A stretch of 64,000 bases of DNA from Myripristis murdjan (lineage: Eukaryota; Chordata; Actinopteri; Holocentriformes; Holocentridae), in NCBI RefSeq assembly GCF_902150065.1, contig NC_043996.1:16960985-17024984 (forward strand), read 5' to 3'. Every line of letters starts with the position of its first letter. The stretch's first letter is position 1. This document shows positions 1-23,433 of this stretch, piece by piece. Made by a program: the position numbers and the translations under genes. The notes beneath the pieces were generated by a model, which was not told the DNA's origin, made no database searches, and saw only the letters and a program-made list of their open reading frames with translations.

Positions 1-76
1 CGTCTAGCAGCCTTTGTCTGAACAAAGTGTTCATGTTTTATTCACTTGTTTTGGCCCCTTCTTTTTTATCTCATAG

Positions 77-237
77 AGACAAAGACAAAAGGCCCAAACC
101 CTGCTGCTCATGAAAAGCAGCAGTTCCCATGCACACTTTATCATGCCTTGTCCCAGAGCATTTCACGACTGGTGAAATGCTTCACTGTCAGTGAGGAAAT
201 AGAGAAAGAAAGAACATTACTGAATCTGCCAATGTAA
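77..237 (+). other. possible last coding exon of an unidentified upstream gene
   Basis: A pyrimidine-rich stretch ending in TCATAG (71-76) is followed by an open frame of about 53 codons that stops at 235-237. It ends with residues like EKERTLLNLPM. It could be the terminal exon of a gene lying left of the window. I do not recognise the protein, there is no clear AATAAA just after the stop, and a chance frame is equally possible. Confidence 0.2.
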
Positions 238-463
238 TACATTTTGTCCTTGCTTGAAATTCTAGTGTGGAAAACACTATACAATGAAATGATCCTTTGG
301 TTTCTAGAAACGTCCAAACACACTCTGAAGGCTCCCATTGTGAGCACCTGAAGAATACAAAGAAAAAGAAAACTGAGAAAACTGCATACATGGAGAATAA
401 TGCCTCATTCGAAGTCTAACTGTGTTTGTGTCTATTTGTATGTTAATATTTACAATATGAGGG

Positions 464-483
464 ATGGATGGATGGATGGATAT

Positions 484-544
<61 letters not shown>
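464..544. repeat. (GGAT)n/(GATA)n microsatellite
   Basis: A short GGAT tract passes into about 60 bp of nearly perfect GATA/TAGA tetranucleotide repeat. It is followed by a short A run. Confidence 0.95.
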
Positions 545-1059
545 AAAAAACAGGCTAGTCATGAAGCTTTCCTGTATGAACCAAATTCAGCACTGCTGCA
601 GGGGGCTGTATTTGGCATTGAGCTAAAAAGGTTTGCTTTCTCTCTAAGCTCAATAAAGTGGGAGCATAGGGGATGAGGATACAACAATGCTGCCCCCTAC
701 AGGTAGGAGTTCATAGAAATGCAGCATTAGGCCCAACAAATGAGTTGGCCTAAAAACAGTTTCTCGTAGAGAATACTAAAAAGGTATTTCGGCCATTTTG
801 CTACCAAGTAAATAAGGTGTTAAAAGAAGGATCTCTGTAAGATACTGATGGATTACAGGCCTCTCTTCAGCTCTTTTATTTTATTTATTTATTTAATTAT
901 TTATTTTACATACACATAAAAATACCTACTTGTGTGTTGCTACTATGGCTACCACTTGTTTGAGCCGCAGGAACAGAGAAATCTTCAGCTAGGCCCCAAA
1001 TCTCTGCTAAACACTAAGGCCTATACATATAGCTGTCATATGAGGGGCTGTCACATCCA

Positions 1060-1700
1060 CTCTATAAGGACAAATGGATTGCACCACCTACTCATTCCAC
1101 CTACAGGAGCTTTTATGACATCCCATTCTAAATCCATAGGCATTAATATGGAACTGGTCCCCCCTTTGCAGCTAGAACAGCTTGCATTCTTCTGGGAAGG
1201 CTTTCTACAAGATTTTGGAGTGTGTCTGTGGGAATTTTTGCCAATTCATCCAGAAGAGCATTTGTGAGGTCAGACACTGATGTTGGACAAGAGAGCCTGG
1301 CTCACAATTTCTGTTCCAGTTCATCCCAAAGGTGTTGGATGGAGTGAGGTCCGGGCTCTGTGTGGGCCAGTCAAGTTCTTCCACACCAAACTCACCCAAC
1401 CACGCCTTTATGTAGCTTGCTTTGTGCACTGGGGCACAATCATGCTGGAACAGAGAAGGGCCTTCCCCAAAGTGTTCCCACAAAGTTAGAAACACACTTG
1501 TTGCAACTGTGGCATTTGATTACAGTTACAGTACCACACTGCAATTCGGTGAGCTCTTTAGAACGAGCCATTCTTTCACGTTTGTAAAGACAGACTGCAT
1601 GGCTAGCTGCTGGATTTTATACACCTGTGGCAATGGGACTGAATGAAACACCTGAATTCAATGATTAAGAGGTGTGTCCCGATAATGTGGCTATAACTCA
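1060..1700 (-). mobile_element. Tc1-like transposon relic, internally deleted
   Basis: On the minus strand the sequence starts near 1700 with a decayed Tc1 5' end (GGACACACCTC, then a block typical of fish Tc1 leaders). It reads a transposase start beginning M-A-R-S-K-E-L at about 1571. The frame is then lost and resumes at about 1495 in the C-terminal catalytic part, with QHDCAPVH (second D block) and SPDLTP (third acidic block). The N-terminal and central part including the first catalytic D is missing, and the last codons run to about 1205. The family is the common fish Tc1 element; this copy is an old immobile fragment. The right end was not defined. Confidence 0.8.
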
Positions 1701-3910
1701 TTGCCACCCAATCACATTGTACCATTTTGCCTTCACTGTCCATGATTATAAACTTAACGTTCCATCTCCGTATTACTAAAGTTTTTTTTTTTTTTTTTGA
1801 TTCTATGTGAGAGGCAGCTTTGAATCCTCATGAATTCAGTTTGAAATGTCTTTTCCTGTGGGTATTGTGACGACCCCTGCCCTTCACTGCCAGTTTTCAT
1901 CTGTCTGTCAGCTGCCTGGTGGAGGGGCAGAGAATCATTACTGCCAACTGGGAGTCCAGGTTACTGCCAGCTTGAGCTCAGTGCTGCCGGGCTGAAGAGC
2001 AGGCCGCTGCAGTTCTCATCCCCAGTTTGTCACAGTCTGACTTAAAAAGCCAAAACAAAGGAAGAGAAGCACACCACCATCATGAGGAATCACATTTATT
2101 AACAACCACAAGTAGCCATGATAAAATAACAAAACTCGTTGTGGAGCGTGGGGGGAGCAGTAGTCAGGGATGTAGCTGGGCGGCACTGGGCCGATGTTGG
2201 GTTTGTCACTAACTGTACTTAGACCACAAAAAATGAGCTGCAAAATCAAGGTAACCCTTCTTTACTGTCTTAGTGCAAACTTTGAACAAGTATCAAGATT
2301 ATGACATGATTGGATTTGGATTTAGATTATGACATGATTGCTCATTTGCATGGTAGGCCTATGTTTGTTATTTACGTAGTGTTTAGTGTTTGATGTCCTC
2401 TTTGCTGATGTGATTGAAACACAGTGTTTATGAACATTATCAAACTCATTTAATCCTGCAACAGAACTGTATACTATAAAGAAAAAAAATAGCACCTATC
2501 TCAAACATACAAAATAATGCTTTATTTTTCTAACACATAAATGCCCAGGTGCCCCCAGTATTGATCGGCTAATTTGTCTCTAGATAGATATCTTTTTTTT
2601 TTTTTTTTTTTTTTTAAAGTAGGCTATTTGTACGTTGACTTTGATGCTGTATAGGCCCACAGTTACACTTTATAATTTAAATGTATAAGGGCTGTGCATT
2701 TTAAGTTGTATTATTTTGTGGCAAAGTTTCATAGTTTAATTTTCTCATTTTATCTAAAAGGGACAGTGTACAGCTCAAACATATACTGTATGTCACTATT
2801 TGATGCCATATCTTACTTTGCTTTTTGTTGACACTACAATAAATGTTTTTTGAAGAATAGTTTGATGTAGGCCCTAGTTGGATTATTCAAGGTATTTCCT
2901 CTAGTTTTAGAGCCTATTTTGAGTTTCTAGTTCTTGTAAAGCTACTTTGATGGACTGTAGTGGAAATAGAACAGTGAGCAAAGAAATTTTGCAATTTTTT
3001 CATGTCCCCTCAGGGAATTAGCCTATTCTCTGAAACTTTGCTGTTTATAAATATATGTATTGACAATATGCAGGGTTTTTTCTTCCATGTGGTAGTGGTG
3101 GTAGCCTTTCTTAAATTTCGTGCAATGCTGCGATTAAACACACGCTTTCTAACCTCAGACATGATAGAGGTAGGCTACTATAGGAATACTACAGAAATAT
3201 TATAGGTGGCTATGCGGCTGTGCCCGTTGCAGTTACTACAGGAATACCACAGAAATATTACAGGTTGATTTATCCACCTAAGCGGAGAATCCGACCCTCC
3301 CAGGAATAATTTCTCTGGAATAATTAAATAATATGATCCTGAAGATGATCGGTCGAGCTGTTAAATTTTCAGTGATTGATTGCCACATTAAACCGAGGCA
3401 GGAGTGCTCCAGTATGTCTCCTTTTGTGAAATACCTGCTGCCTGCTAGGTGCCGTTTTATTTCTATTTTTCTCTCTGAAATGACACCTGTTTTTTATATA
3501 GATTGGTGGACATTTTAATGCCAGGTGGGAACAGAGCAATGGAGAATGAATGAGAAACGCATAATATTGGTTTAGTGTGGTTTAAGGCTGCAAACACGTT
3601 TACGTTTGAGAGTGTGAATATTTTGCACTAGTATTAAAAACAAACAAACAAAAAAAAAAACAGTCACCTTTTCTCTTTTCCCTCAATAATCATTCCGTAG
3701 TATCTCAAAAGGCCTCCTCTGGCCTCGGGATCAAAATATGACACCGTGAACTGTAAATAAAAGGATTTAAAAACAAAACACACAGTAAGCACAGCTTTGC
3801 ATAACGAGACATCTTAATTTTCCATTTCCATTAACGTAACTAAGTTAACAGTTGTTTGGTAATTGATTCATATTAATTTTATTCTTGACCAGGTAATTAC
3901 AAGAAGTGGA
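1701..3910. other. intergenic, no gene seen
   Basis: AT-rich sequence upstream of cirbp with poly-T runs near 1782 and 2592 and no convincing exon. The short open frames at 2016-2249 and 3002-3518 have no recognisable domain or splice context. A segment at about 1867-2033 begins TGTGACG and ends GTCACA, but I cannot place it in a repeat family. Confidence 0.5.
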
Positions 3911-3913
3911 TGC

Positions 3914-3914
3914 T

Positions 3915-3992
<78 letters not shown>

Positions 3993-3995
3993 CGC
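3914..3995. repeat. (GT)n-(GC)n alternating purine-pyrimidine tract at the cirbp promoter
   Basis: About 70 bp of GT dinucleotides run directly into a GC dinucleotide block (about 3983-3995). The tract lies immediately upstream of the presumed cirbp transcription start. Such tracts are classical Z-DNA formers; any role in this promoter is inference. Confidence 0.9.
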
Positions 3996-4040
3996 TTGTG
4001 CATGTGTGACGCCGGTGGAGCCTGCCCCCCTCACGAGCTC

Positions 4041-4151
4041 ATTTAAATACTCTCCTCCTGCTCTGAAAAGCCTCGCGCGGTCCCTTCCACTCCCCCACTC
4101 TCCTGCCGCTCGCACGCAGAGACTCAGCCGCGCTCACGCCGCAAGACCAAG
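4041..4151 (+). promoter_or_regulatory. cirbp: cirbp core promoter and 5'-UTR exon 1 (putative)
   Basis: A TATA-like ATTTAAATAC at 4041-4050 is followed by a GC- and pyrimidine-rich leader. The leader ends at a good donor (CCAAG, then GTAGCT at 4152). The first coding exon lies about 0.7 kb downstream, with possible acceptors at 4865 (TTTGCAG) and 4878 (TTTTTAG). The start point is inferred only from this layout. Confidence 0.5.
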
Positions 4152-4923
4152 GTAGCTACCATTTCATTTTTAAGAAACATTTTAACCTTACTTAATAATG
4201 TACCTCTTATCTTTAAGATCATACCAAAAATGCCCGTAAATAGCCCAACATTTGCTACAAAAAACGAACTTACATTTAGCTGGGCATGAAACAGGAAAAC
4301 ATGTGCGTGCTTTGTATAGTCGAATATATCTCTCTAGATAATAAGTGTAATGTTAAAAAACGACGGTGGTGTTTCATTCCGTAAACCAGCTGATTTGGGT
4401 GAAACTAACCAAGCTAACACGTTGATTTTAAAGATATCTAGTCGAGTTGGTGAAACGTGCAGCTCGATAACACGGTGCAAAATGGCGCTTGATCGCTAGC
4501 TAATCTGCTAATGCTAGTGCGTTTACAGGCCTGAGGGCCGAGCGGGATTTTTTTCAACCAAGGCCTTATGCTCGACAGCAGAAACATTAACAGTTTGTAA
4601 TGTCATGAAATGTTGTGAAATGACTTTGCTAACGTGTGGTTAAGAGTTAAATTTTTTTTAGACGGAATAAACTCAGTTTGGGGTGACCTAGATAGCGCTG
4701 CCCCAGTCGTGCACCCATGACCCACTTTTGTTCGCCGTCATGTTTTTTTTCCCCTTCATTACGCTGCCCAGATTATGTTTGTTCAACTGTATCTAGGAGG
4801 AGTTTGAGTCGTATTCACACGTAGCAGCCTTCAAGACGCTAATGCATGGAACGCTTTATTTGCAGGCATAGTTTTTAGGTTTGTTCCGGTGGGTAATTGG
4901 CGTGCCGTGTTACCGCATCAAAG

Positions 4924-5768
4924 ATGTCCGACGAGGGTAAACTTTTCATCGGGGGGCTGAGCTTCGACACGACCGAGGAGTCTCTGGCCGCAGCCTTCTC
5001 CAAGTATGGAAACATTGCAAAAGGTAAAGTATACCACTCGTTACCCATTTATTTCTACTATAGCTTGAAGTGGATAATGCCCACTACAAATTATTTTGTT
5101 TTTCTTTTTCCAGTGGATGTTATCAAAGACAAAGAGACCGGAAGGTCCCGCGGTTTCGGCTTTGTTAAGTACGAGAATGTCGAAGATGCCCGGGATGCAA
5201 AAGACGGAATGAATGGCAAGGTAAGTAATCCTCACACTTACTTTAATACATTAAAGATGTTAACATCTCTTCAAGATTTCCATCTTACAAGTGCAATGCC
5301 TGGTTTGATTTTTTTTTTTTTTTAATTCAAATCTAAACATTTAATTAGTTTGTAAATTTAAATAGGACAAAACCTACACTGATTACTGCACTATTGGAAT
5401 ATCTAAACCCTCAGTCTCTTGTATGCAAAATGTGTGAAGAAATTATAAACCATACATTAGATTTAGAGAGTTAGTAATGGTGAAACTGTAAATGCCTGAT
5501 CTTGAGTGTCTACCTATTGCTCTCTTTATCCAGACACTGGATGGCAGACTCATCCGTGTGGACGAAGCAGGAAAGGGTGGTGGTCGCTCCGGAGGCGGTG
5601 GCTTTAGAGGAGGCTCAAGAGGAGGCGGGTTCGGAAGCTACAGAGGGAGAGGTGGACGATCTTACTCACGAGGTGCATGGCTAGCAGTCTGGCCACAGTG
5701 TCCTCACCCAGTTTACATTTAATCATCTAACTTGGTATCATGATTTTGTTGAGCTTATAGAAGGGCCT

Positions 5769-5805
<37 letters not shown>

Positions 5806-6872
5806 TTTTAGGAGGTGGAGGATATAACAGCGACAGGGGCTATGGCAACGACAGAGGCTATGGCAACGACAGGAGCTACGGCAACGACAGGGGCTATGGC
5901 AGTGAGAGGAGTTATGGCAGCAGCGACAGGGGGTACGGCGGATACAGAAGTGGTGGTGGCGGAGGTGGTTACAGAGATAGGTAAGCCGTGAGCCAGAAAA
6001 TTCTTTTAATTTAGACACGGGGCCAAATCTTAAGGTGATGTGTAATTGTTTCTATGTGCTGAATTGATTTTATGTTCTTTTTGTAATTTTTTTTAGGAAT
6101 CAGGTTGGAAACTATAGTGACCGCAGTGGAGGGAATTACAGAGACGGATATGACGCCTATAGTAAGTGTGTATATATAAATGTGCACGAGTGAAAGTTTG
6201 CTGTGTTGGGGCTGTCACACTATTTTCAAATTTAAAAAATTAACACCAAATGGATCTGAATTTTGATAATTGCATAATAAGATTGAACTTTTTTTAATAA
6301 GGCAAGAGCCACCTGCAGAATTCAGTTGTACGATAGGTGGTGATGTGTTAGGTCCTAGCATTTTGCAACTAAGCCAGCTTGAACTTTATTTATTTCAAAT
6401 TCACAGCTACCTAATTGATCCTGTGGCAATTGTATAAATGTCTCTTATGGCACCAGGCATGGTCAAACGGCCACTGAACTTGAGCATATTTTTGAACAGC
6501 AGAAGTTCACGTGAAAGACCGAATGATGCCCCAACATGTGAATAAATTAGGATCTTATGTTGCTCAGCTTGATGCCTTTGTGTCATTAGGATGCAACATT
6601 TTTCTTGCCTCCCAGCCTGATACAGAGGCTTGCACACAATTTAACACTCCTTAATTAATGATAAGTGTTACTCTGAATTTTATTTTGTCCATTTCGATAT
6701 GGCTCACATTTGTAGTTAGATGATGGAGCCCTGTCTACAAAAGAACAAGGGAGGGTTTTTTTTTTTTTGGTCTGTCTGGTGGGTTGATTGGGATGTTGTC
6801 AAACTGGAATGCTTGAACTTTCAGTGTCTTTACCTGTGTGCCCACTTCTTATCCTCAGCTACACACGACTAA
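4924..6872 (+). CDS. cirbp: cold-inducible RNA-binding protein
   Basis: Glycine-rich RNA chaperone that binds mRNA in nucleus and cytoplasm and is induced by mild cold in vertebrates. Coding exons: 4924-5023, 5114-5220, 5534-5672, 5812-5980, 6097-6161 and 6859-6872. Together they give 198 codons (197 aa) with phase kept at every junction. Residues 1-84 form one RRM, with RNP2 LFIGGL (7-12) and RNP1 RGFGFVKY (46-53). The rest is an RGG/SRGG region, repeated GYGNDR units, and a C-terminus ending YDAYTTHD, close to the mammalian YATHNE tail. Human CIRBP is 172 aa; the extra length is in the GYGNDR repeats. An upstream in-frame ATG exists at 4897, but the start at 4924 gives the family N-terminus MSDEGKLF. 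The gene lies tail to tail with ndufa13. It may be either teleost duplicate (cirbpa or cirbpb); the sequence alone does not decide. Confidence 0.97.
5770..5803. repeat. (GT)17 tract at the 3' end of a short cirbp intron
   Basis: The 139-nt intron 5673-5811 has a weak donor (GTGCAT). Just before its acceptor TTTTTAG it has a GT dinucleotide run in place of an ordinary polypyrimidine tract. Confidence 0.95.
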
Positions 6873-7710
6873 AAATCTCCCTGATTCAAGATCATCACTT
6901 GGCTGGCTGATTAAAAAGATGCTGTCCTCAAGAAAAAAGTCCACGTGTTACTGTTGACCTTTATTTTTGTAGTTGTATTCTGTTGTAGTAGCTGAAGCAT
7001 CTTAACATTTGGCCGTTCACTGACAAAACTGTTAAACAAAAGCAACAGTTCAAGATGCTTTCCTTGGTTGAAGGGGCATCTTAATCACTCTGAAGGCATC
7101 TAGTCTTATCCATAATGAAGTGAAAGAATTGATTGAACTTGTGGATCAAACAACTATCCACGTTTTTATTTGGTTTGTTTCAAGCTTACCTCTGTTCTTA
7201 CCAGCACTAGTTTCCCTGATTTTGATGCATTGATTTATTTTGTTTAGTGTACTATATCCTTCAGTTTATTGAATCACTGAGCTACCTCCTGCCAGAGCGA
7301 GAATAAGTGATCGATTTAGAACCTTTTAAACAGGCTTTTTGGGATTTTATATTGCATTCCTTTTTAGTGTTAAACACTTAGTGAGTTGAGGGTCCTGTAT
7401 GTTCAAATTCCCAAAAGAGTGAATTCCTTTCAGACTGAACTACACACCTGAAGTGGCCGGCTGTTCATGAAGTTGCAAATTGCAGCATGCTACAGTCTGT
7501 CCAAGGTATATTTTTGCTCTGCTCAACGTCTGCATTTTTAAACGTGCTGTAAAATGGACTGCTCTTGTAAGTGATCGTCAAATAATGTAACTCGTCTCCC
7601 CAAAGTAACATTCAACTGGGAACATTTTTTGTACTTTGTTCTTTGTATGATCAGTATTTTTTTTTTCTTGTCAATTTGGCTTTATGGAGCCTATTAAACG
7701 ATTTGTGGAA
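6873..7710 (+). other. cirbp: cirbp 3' UTR (proximal form)
   Basis: AT-rich sequence with no reading frame follows the stop codon. An ATTAAA signal at 7693-7698 lies in a T-rich context and would end the proximal mRNA. Confidence 0.6.
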
Positions 7711-8791
7711 AATAATCTGATTCTTGTGCCTTTTCAAAAGTACCTCATGGGGGAGTTCTGTTGAGATTTACTCTAATATCCATGACTGAAATGTTTAAGA
7801 AGTGGGTAATCTCAGTACGGGTTAAAACTCTAACTTTCTTGGAACATAGTGGAATGGAAACGTACTGAAACTTAACGAGGGGCATAAAATGTAATTGAGT
7901 GAATTCTTCAAATTATGTAGCCACTTGATAGATGTCCCATTAGACAAGCCATCGGTCTGGGCTCCTTTTGGATTTCAAAACTGATAGTCAAGGTAGTCTT
8001 GGACCAGTGAATTCTGACCATTATCCAAAACCATCCATCAGTCTAGTGCAGTGTTTTGACAGGAAACCACTTGACATACGGATAATATCAGGATTGTTAG
8101 ACCCAGCCTCTAGCGAGGCGGTCAGTAAATAATGCCCCCCGAGTGGCACTTGGAAATGCTGGGAAATTAGCTGGTGTGTGGTCATGTTAATGCTTCATTA
8201 CGTTCAAGAGGTCAGCTACTTCCAAAACCTACAAGTCCTTGGAGAATGAAGTGTTGCGCCTACCAACAAGTGCTCATCAGAGATGAAAGCTGCTCTCTTG
8301 CCTAGTTCATATGTGGAGAAACAGTAGGCCAGTTCACGTGAGGTAAAAACTCCTTTTGCTTTGCTCACATCCTTCAAACAGTAGTTCTCATTGTTTCTGT
8401 GAATACTTCAAGTTAGCTGATGTTTTATTCCCTGTGCTATTACATCCTCCCGAGTCTTTAAAACGTCCATGGAGAAAAGATTAAGAAAAAAAAAAAAGTT
8501 CTGGATTTTGGTGCTCCAGCTTCTCTGAATCCACCAATAAGCATTGGCCTCTGTCCTCAGTCCGACTTCTGTCCGCTGCAAGTAGTACTCAAATTTGCTC
8601 CACTAACCTTCCACAGCAGTCTCAATTGACCTGTCAGGCCTCTAGACTGTATTCACTTGTTATGTTTGTTCTTACTCAGTTACTTGTGAATAAGCGGTGA
8701 GTGTCAGTCATGAATACTGTTGCATGTATTTTACAGTGGCTTGTTATCATATGATGACTTGGTCTAACTGATCTGAATTTCTTTTGCGTAG

Positions 8792-9220
8792 GATGAACTG
8801 ACTATTGGGAGACTTCGCTTGATCTCTCCATACCTGACGTGGCTGGCCTTACATGGCAGTGATGGCTACAGATAGTCGGCAGGTAATATTTAAGGTTATA
8901 ATTATGTATATGTATAATGTGATGTACTTTCCTTGCTAAACTTCAGAAGTTGCTCAGGTTTTGTGCTTTCATTTCCTTGTTCCAGGTCAGCTTATGGCAG
9001 CGCTGTACGTGGATACACGAGGGAACTTGATGATTTCCTTCACCGGTGACTCGGTGGAGCATTTTGAACATCAGTCCAGACAAGGAACAGTCCAAAAACA
9101 TTCAAGTTACATGGACAAATACCTTGAACAAGCAGACAGAACTTGGTGTATTTAACAAATTGCTGGTCAATGTACCATGTTTTTAAAACAAAAGGAATCT
9201 AATAAAACCTGAAATCTGCC
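8792..9220 (+). other. cirbp: alternative downstream 3' exons of cirbp
   Basis: A segment at 8792-8882 is flanked by TTTTGCGTAG and a GTAATA donor. A second segment starts at 8986 after TTGTTCCAG and runs to an AATAAA at 9201-9206 followed by a T/GT-rich stretch. They look like spliced terminal exons. Splicing exon 6 (ending 6161) to 8792 would replace the last residues by a single R and a stop. The 64-codon frame at 8961-9155 is probably noncoding UTR. Vertebrate cirbp genes are known to have alternative 3' ends; use here is inferred from splice and poly(A) signals. Confidence 0.5.
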
Positions 9221-10650
9221 TCTGCTGATTGTGTTTTACTTAATAAGTGACTAGACAGTCCCTACTTACAGAAACATTTTTTAGTTAGATTAGTCACTTA
9301 GATTTAATGTTGATTTTGGTTTCGGTACATAATGAATATAGGTTTAAGTACTATCATTTTTCTATGCCTTTAATTCTTAAACATCTTAGCTCTGCCAAGT
9401 GCTTGGTATTGAATTAACACTTCTCTGGCTGTCACCACCTGCACATTTCTCATTGCCATAATAGATAAAGCACAGCAGGATCAAAAACATTCATCACCAT
9501 CCTCTTCTGGGAATTGAACGTAAATGGAGACAATGATCTCAGCACCATCATCAAAACACCGGCTGTGTTAACAGCTACTGGAAGAAAGGGACCAGAAACT
9601 CAGATCTGTACCAAGGAGCAGAGAGGCTGTTCTGGTGGCCCAATTTTGATGGCTTTTCCTTTAATTTAAAATCCTCTTGTGGTGGTGGTGTAATTATGTG
9701 ACGTCAAACCAACCTCAAAAAGACAGAACTCCCACTAGGTGGTCAAGACAAGCAGCCGGCCTCTCTTTCCTCGAGATATAATGTAGCAGAGGCAAACATA
9801 CAGTGCCAAAGAATAGCTCAGCATGAATATGACTGATGCTGGTTTGAACGTCCCACCTTGTTTACCTACTGCAGTCATTTGACAAACATCTCTTACTGTA
9901 TTAGTGAAATGTAAAACAGATTTATCTCCAGTACAAGGATTTAGTGTGTTAGGAAAACAGGGGGAATAATGTGCTTGCTGGAGCTGTACCTGAAAAAACA
10001 TGGATTTGGGTCAGACTTAGAGTAATTTCAGGCTTTCTCCTCTTCTTGTCATAAGCTACTACACTATGGGTCAAGGTCCGACTTACAACCTTATGATATG
10101 CCCTGGCCTTTCCTAAAACAGATCAGTGTCCAAAAAGGAAAATCTGATGTCCTTTTTTAGTTGTTTATTACATATGGATAAAATTTCTTTCAAATTTAAA
10201 CTCACTATAGTGACCAAACAATATTGCCATCCAATCCCTCTGGAGTTTAAAGTTGTGTCTGTGAAAAACATTTCCAAAATCCAGTTTATAACCAAAGATT
10301 TTCAAGGGAACCGTTTTGACTATTTTGTACTCAGAAATCACAATCTTGAGTTGTCCTGCATGTGCACAGTTTAGTCTGTTGTTTATGATGGAAAGCCAAA
10401 TAAAAAAAGGATGTTGAGAGCAGAGTGTGAGAGTTGGATTTAATGTTGAATCAAATTGTAAAGATTATCTGGTGGTCTGTCACTTACAGAGAGGAAACCA
10501 TCTTGTTAAACGTTCTGACTGTACCACAGACAGCTGAGGTAAGAACTGGTAATTGCTTATTTTTTTATATAGTTTTTACTCTCCACTTTGAAATTTACCC
10601 TTAATATAAAATGAATAAATAACAGACAGACACAAGGCTGAGGTACAGAA
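9221..10650. other. intergenic between cirbp and ndufa13 3' ends
   Basis: AT-rich, with short open frames at 9735-10001 (-) and 10126-10374 (+) that resemble no family I know and lack splice context. One perfect TGACGTCA lies at 9699-9706. Nothing else recognised. Confidence 0.5.
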
Positions 10651-10733
10651 AAAGACTTTAATATTGAACATTTACAAGCTGGATTGGGCGCGGGCTCAGG
10701 TCCACTCAGTACGGGCTGTGGAAGGAGGCAGCA

Positions 10734-13755
<3,022 letters not shown>

Positions 13756-13759
13756 GGAG

Positions 13760-14040
13760 GAGCGCGCTTCTTCGTGTGCAAAATAATCGGAGCTTTGTCG
13801 CCCCCTTCTGTCTGGATGAGTGTATAAACTACCTTGACAAGATGCTGACTTAACTCCATAACTTCTTGAAAAATAAGGAAGGTGAAAATGTGCCATGAGG
13901 TGATGCTGAATCATGATTAAGGTCCTCCAGCCATTTAATCTCTGTTTGAATGGATGAGCGTGTCTATAAAGATGTGCTTTTTCTAACCTTTGTTTGTGTC
14001 TGAGTGATGGATTTATGGTAGTTCACAGAAAACATACACA
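13760..14040. other. short intergenic gap between ndufa13 promoter and gatad2a 3' end
   Basis: No gene seen. ndufa13 and gatad2a lie head to tail on the minus strand, so this gap holds the ndufa13 upstream region and the end of gatad2a transcription. Confidence 0.5.
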
Positions 14041-14049
14041 TAGGTTAAA

Positions 14050-15222
14050 ATTATTTATATTTTTATTATTTCTTCAGGATCTAGGAAAAAAGTAAACCAA
14101 ATAAACTGTAACATAAGTTTGTACAATGCATTAAAGTTTGGGAAGCAGAGAAATTATGCAATACAGTGAGGGGTACAGCATACAAGATGTTGGTGTGTAG
14201 TTCAGGAACTGGGAAGCTGGGAGAAGTCGCTCCTTACAAACTGGTTCAGGGCAGGCATTGCCGCTCCTGTCGTAAGGATTATGGTTGAATAAATCAGATG
14301 TACGATCTCTGGTTCCAGTGTGTCAGATGCAGCTCCTGCAGGGTTTGCATTTTTCTCAGCGGTGGTTTAACACTCAAAATAATCTTACAATGTTGACATT
14401 AATATAAAATAAGCAAAATACAGATGGTAATTACAGGTGAGGAAAGAAATAAGACCATGCTCCTTCAGCTAAGGTGCACAATGAACTGAGAAAGATTAAG
14501 GGTAGGCATGCTCTGTTAAACAGACGGGAAAAAACAATGAAGCTAGAATAAACTGTTTATTTGTGGAACCCACAATATATTGACGGTGATTTTTAACATC
14601 AGTCAAAGAAACCAAATAACTTACAGTAAATACAAAGAAATTCCAAACCTTTAACTACAGGGGTTATGTATTGAAAACTTTACAACTCAGTTATTTTGTT
14701 TTTAACTTATAATGAATATGAATTTTGAATATGAACTCTTCAGCATGAAGCCAACAATTCAAATGTCATAAGCTAAGTCGAGTCACTTTGACCCACATCA
14801 TCGAAGGGAGGGCCTATACACTCCAAAGATCGAGTACTTCCTTCATCGGGGTTGAGATACGACCCAATGTAGACATAAGCTCTCGGTGCAGCGACACTTT
14901 CAAGCCATCATTTATTCAGCCACTGTGTAAAACAAAAGTAACACATAGGAAGCCCTTGATGTATTTGTGTTTTCTTTACCCCAATAAAACCAGGTGGTTT
15001 TTGCACAATTATCAAAGACCAGTGATCCTCAAAATTAAACAACAGACTTGAAAATAAGAAAAAAAAAAAAAAAATCAAAGAAGGTAAAGAAGGAACGTTT
15101 CGTTGCTTTGAGGGATTGCTTTTGCTTAATGGCCCTCCAGGGGGTGCTGTTGACCATGTTATCGGAGCAGAGGAAATTTGACAAAAACTTGGATAATAAT
15201 GAACAGTAAGATATTGTTTGAA
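14050..15222 (-). other. gatad2a: gatad2a 3' UTR (putative)
   Basis: AT-rich noncoding sequence lies between the gatad2a stop codon and an AATAAA read on minus at 14067-14062. An A-run at 15058-15074 is the only simple repeat. The 3' end is inferred from the poly(A) signal. Confidence 0.45.

Positions 15223-23433
<8,211 letters not shown>

Noticed and set aside
464-544. CRISPR-like regular repetition
   Set aside because: Plain tetranucleotide microsatellite; no repeat-spacer alternation anywhere in the window.
1867-2033. TGTGACG...GTCACA segment resembling a solo LTR
   Set aside because: No partner copy, no flanking duplication and no recognisable family signal; short TG...CA borders are too common.
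3897-4155. open frames of repeated His-Thr or Cys-Val over GT/CA tracts (also at 5755, 21447, 25572, 26333 and 31104)
   Set aside because: They are translations of dinucleotide repeats, with no splice context or family.
10126-10374. 82-residue frame between cirbp and ndufa13
   Set aside because: AT-rich, no domain, no splice or promoter support.
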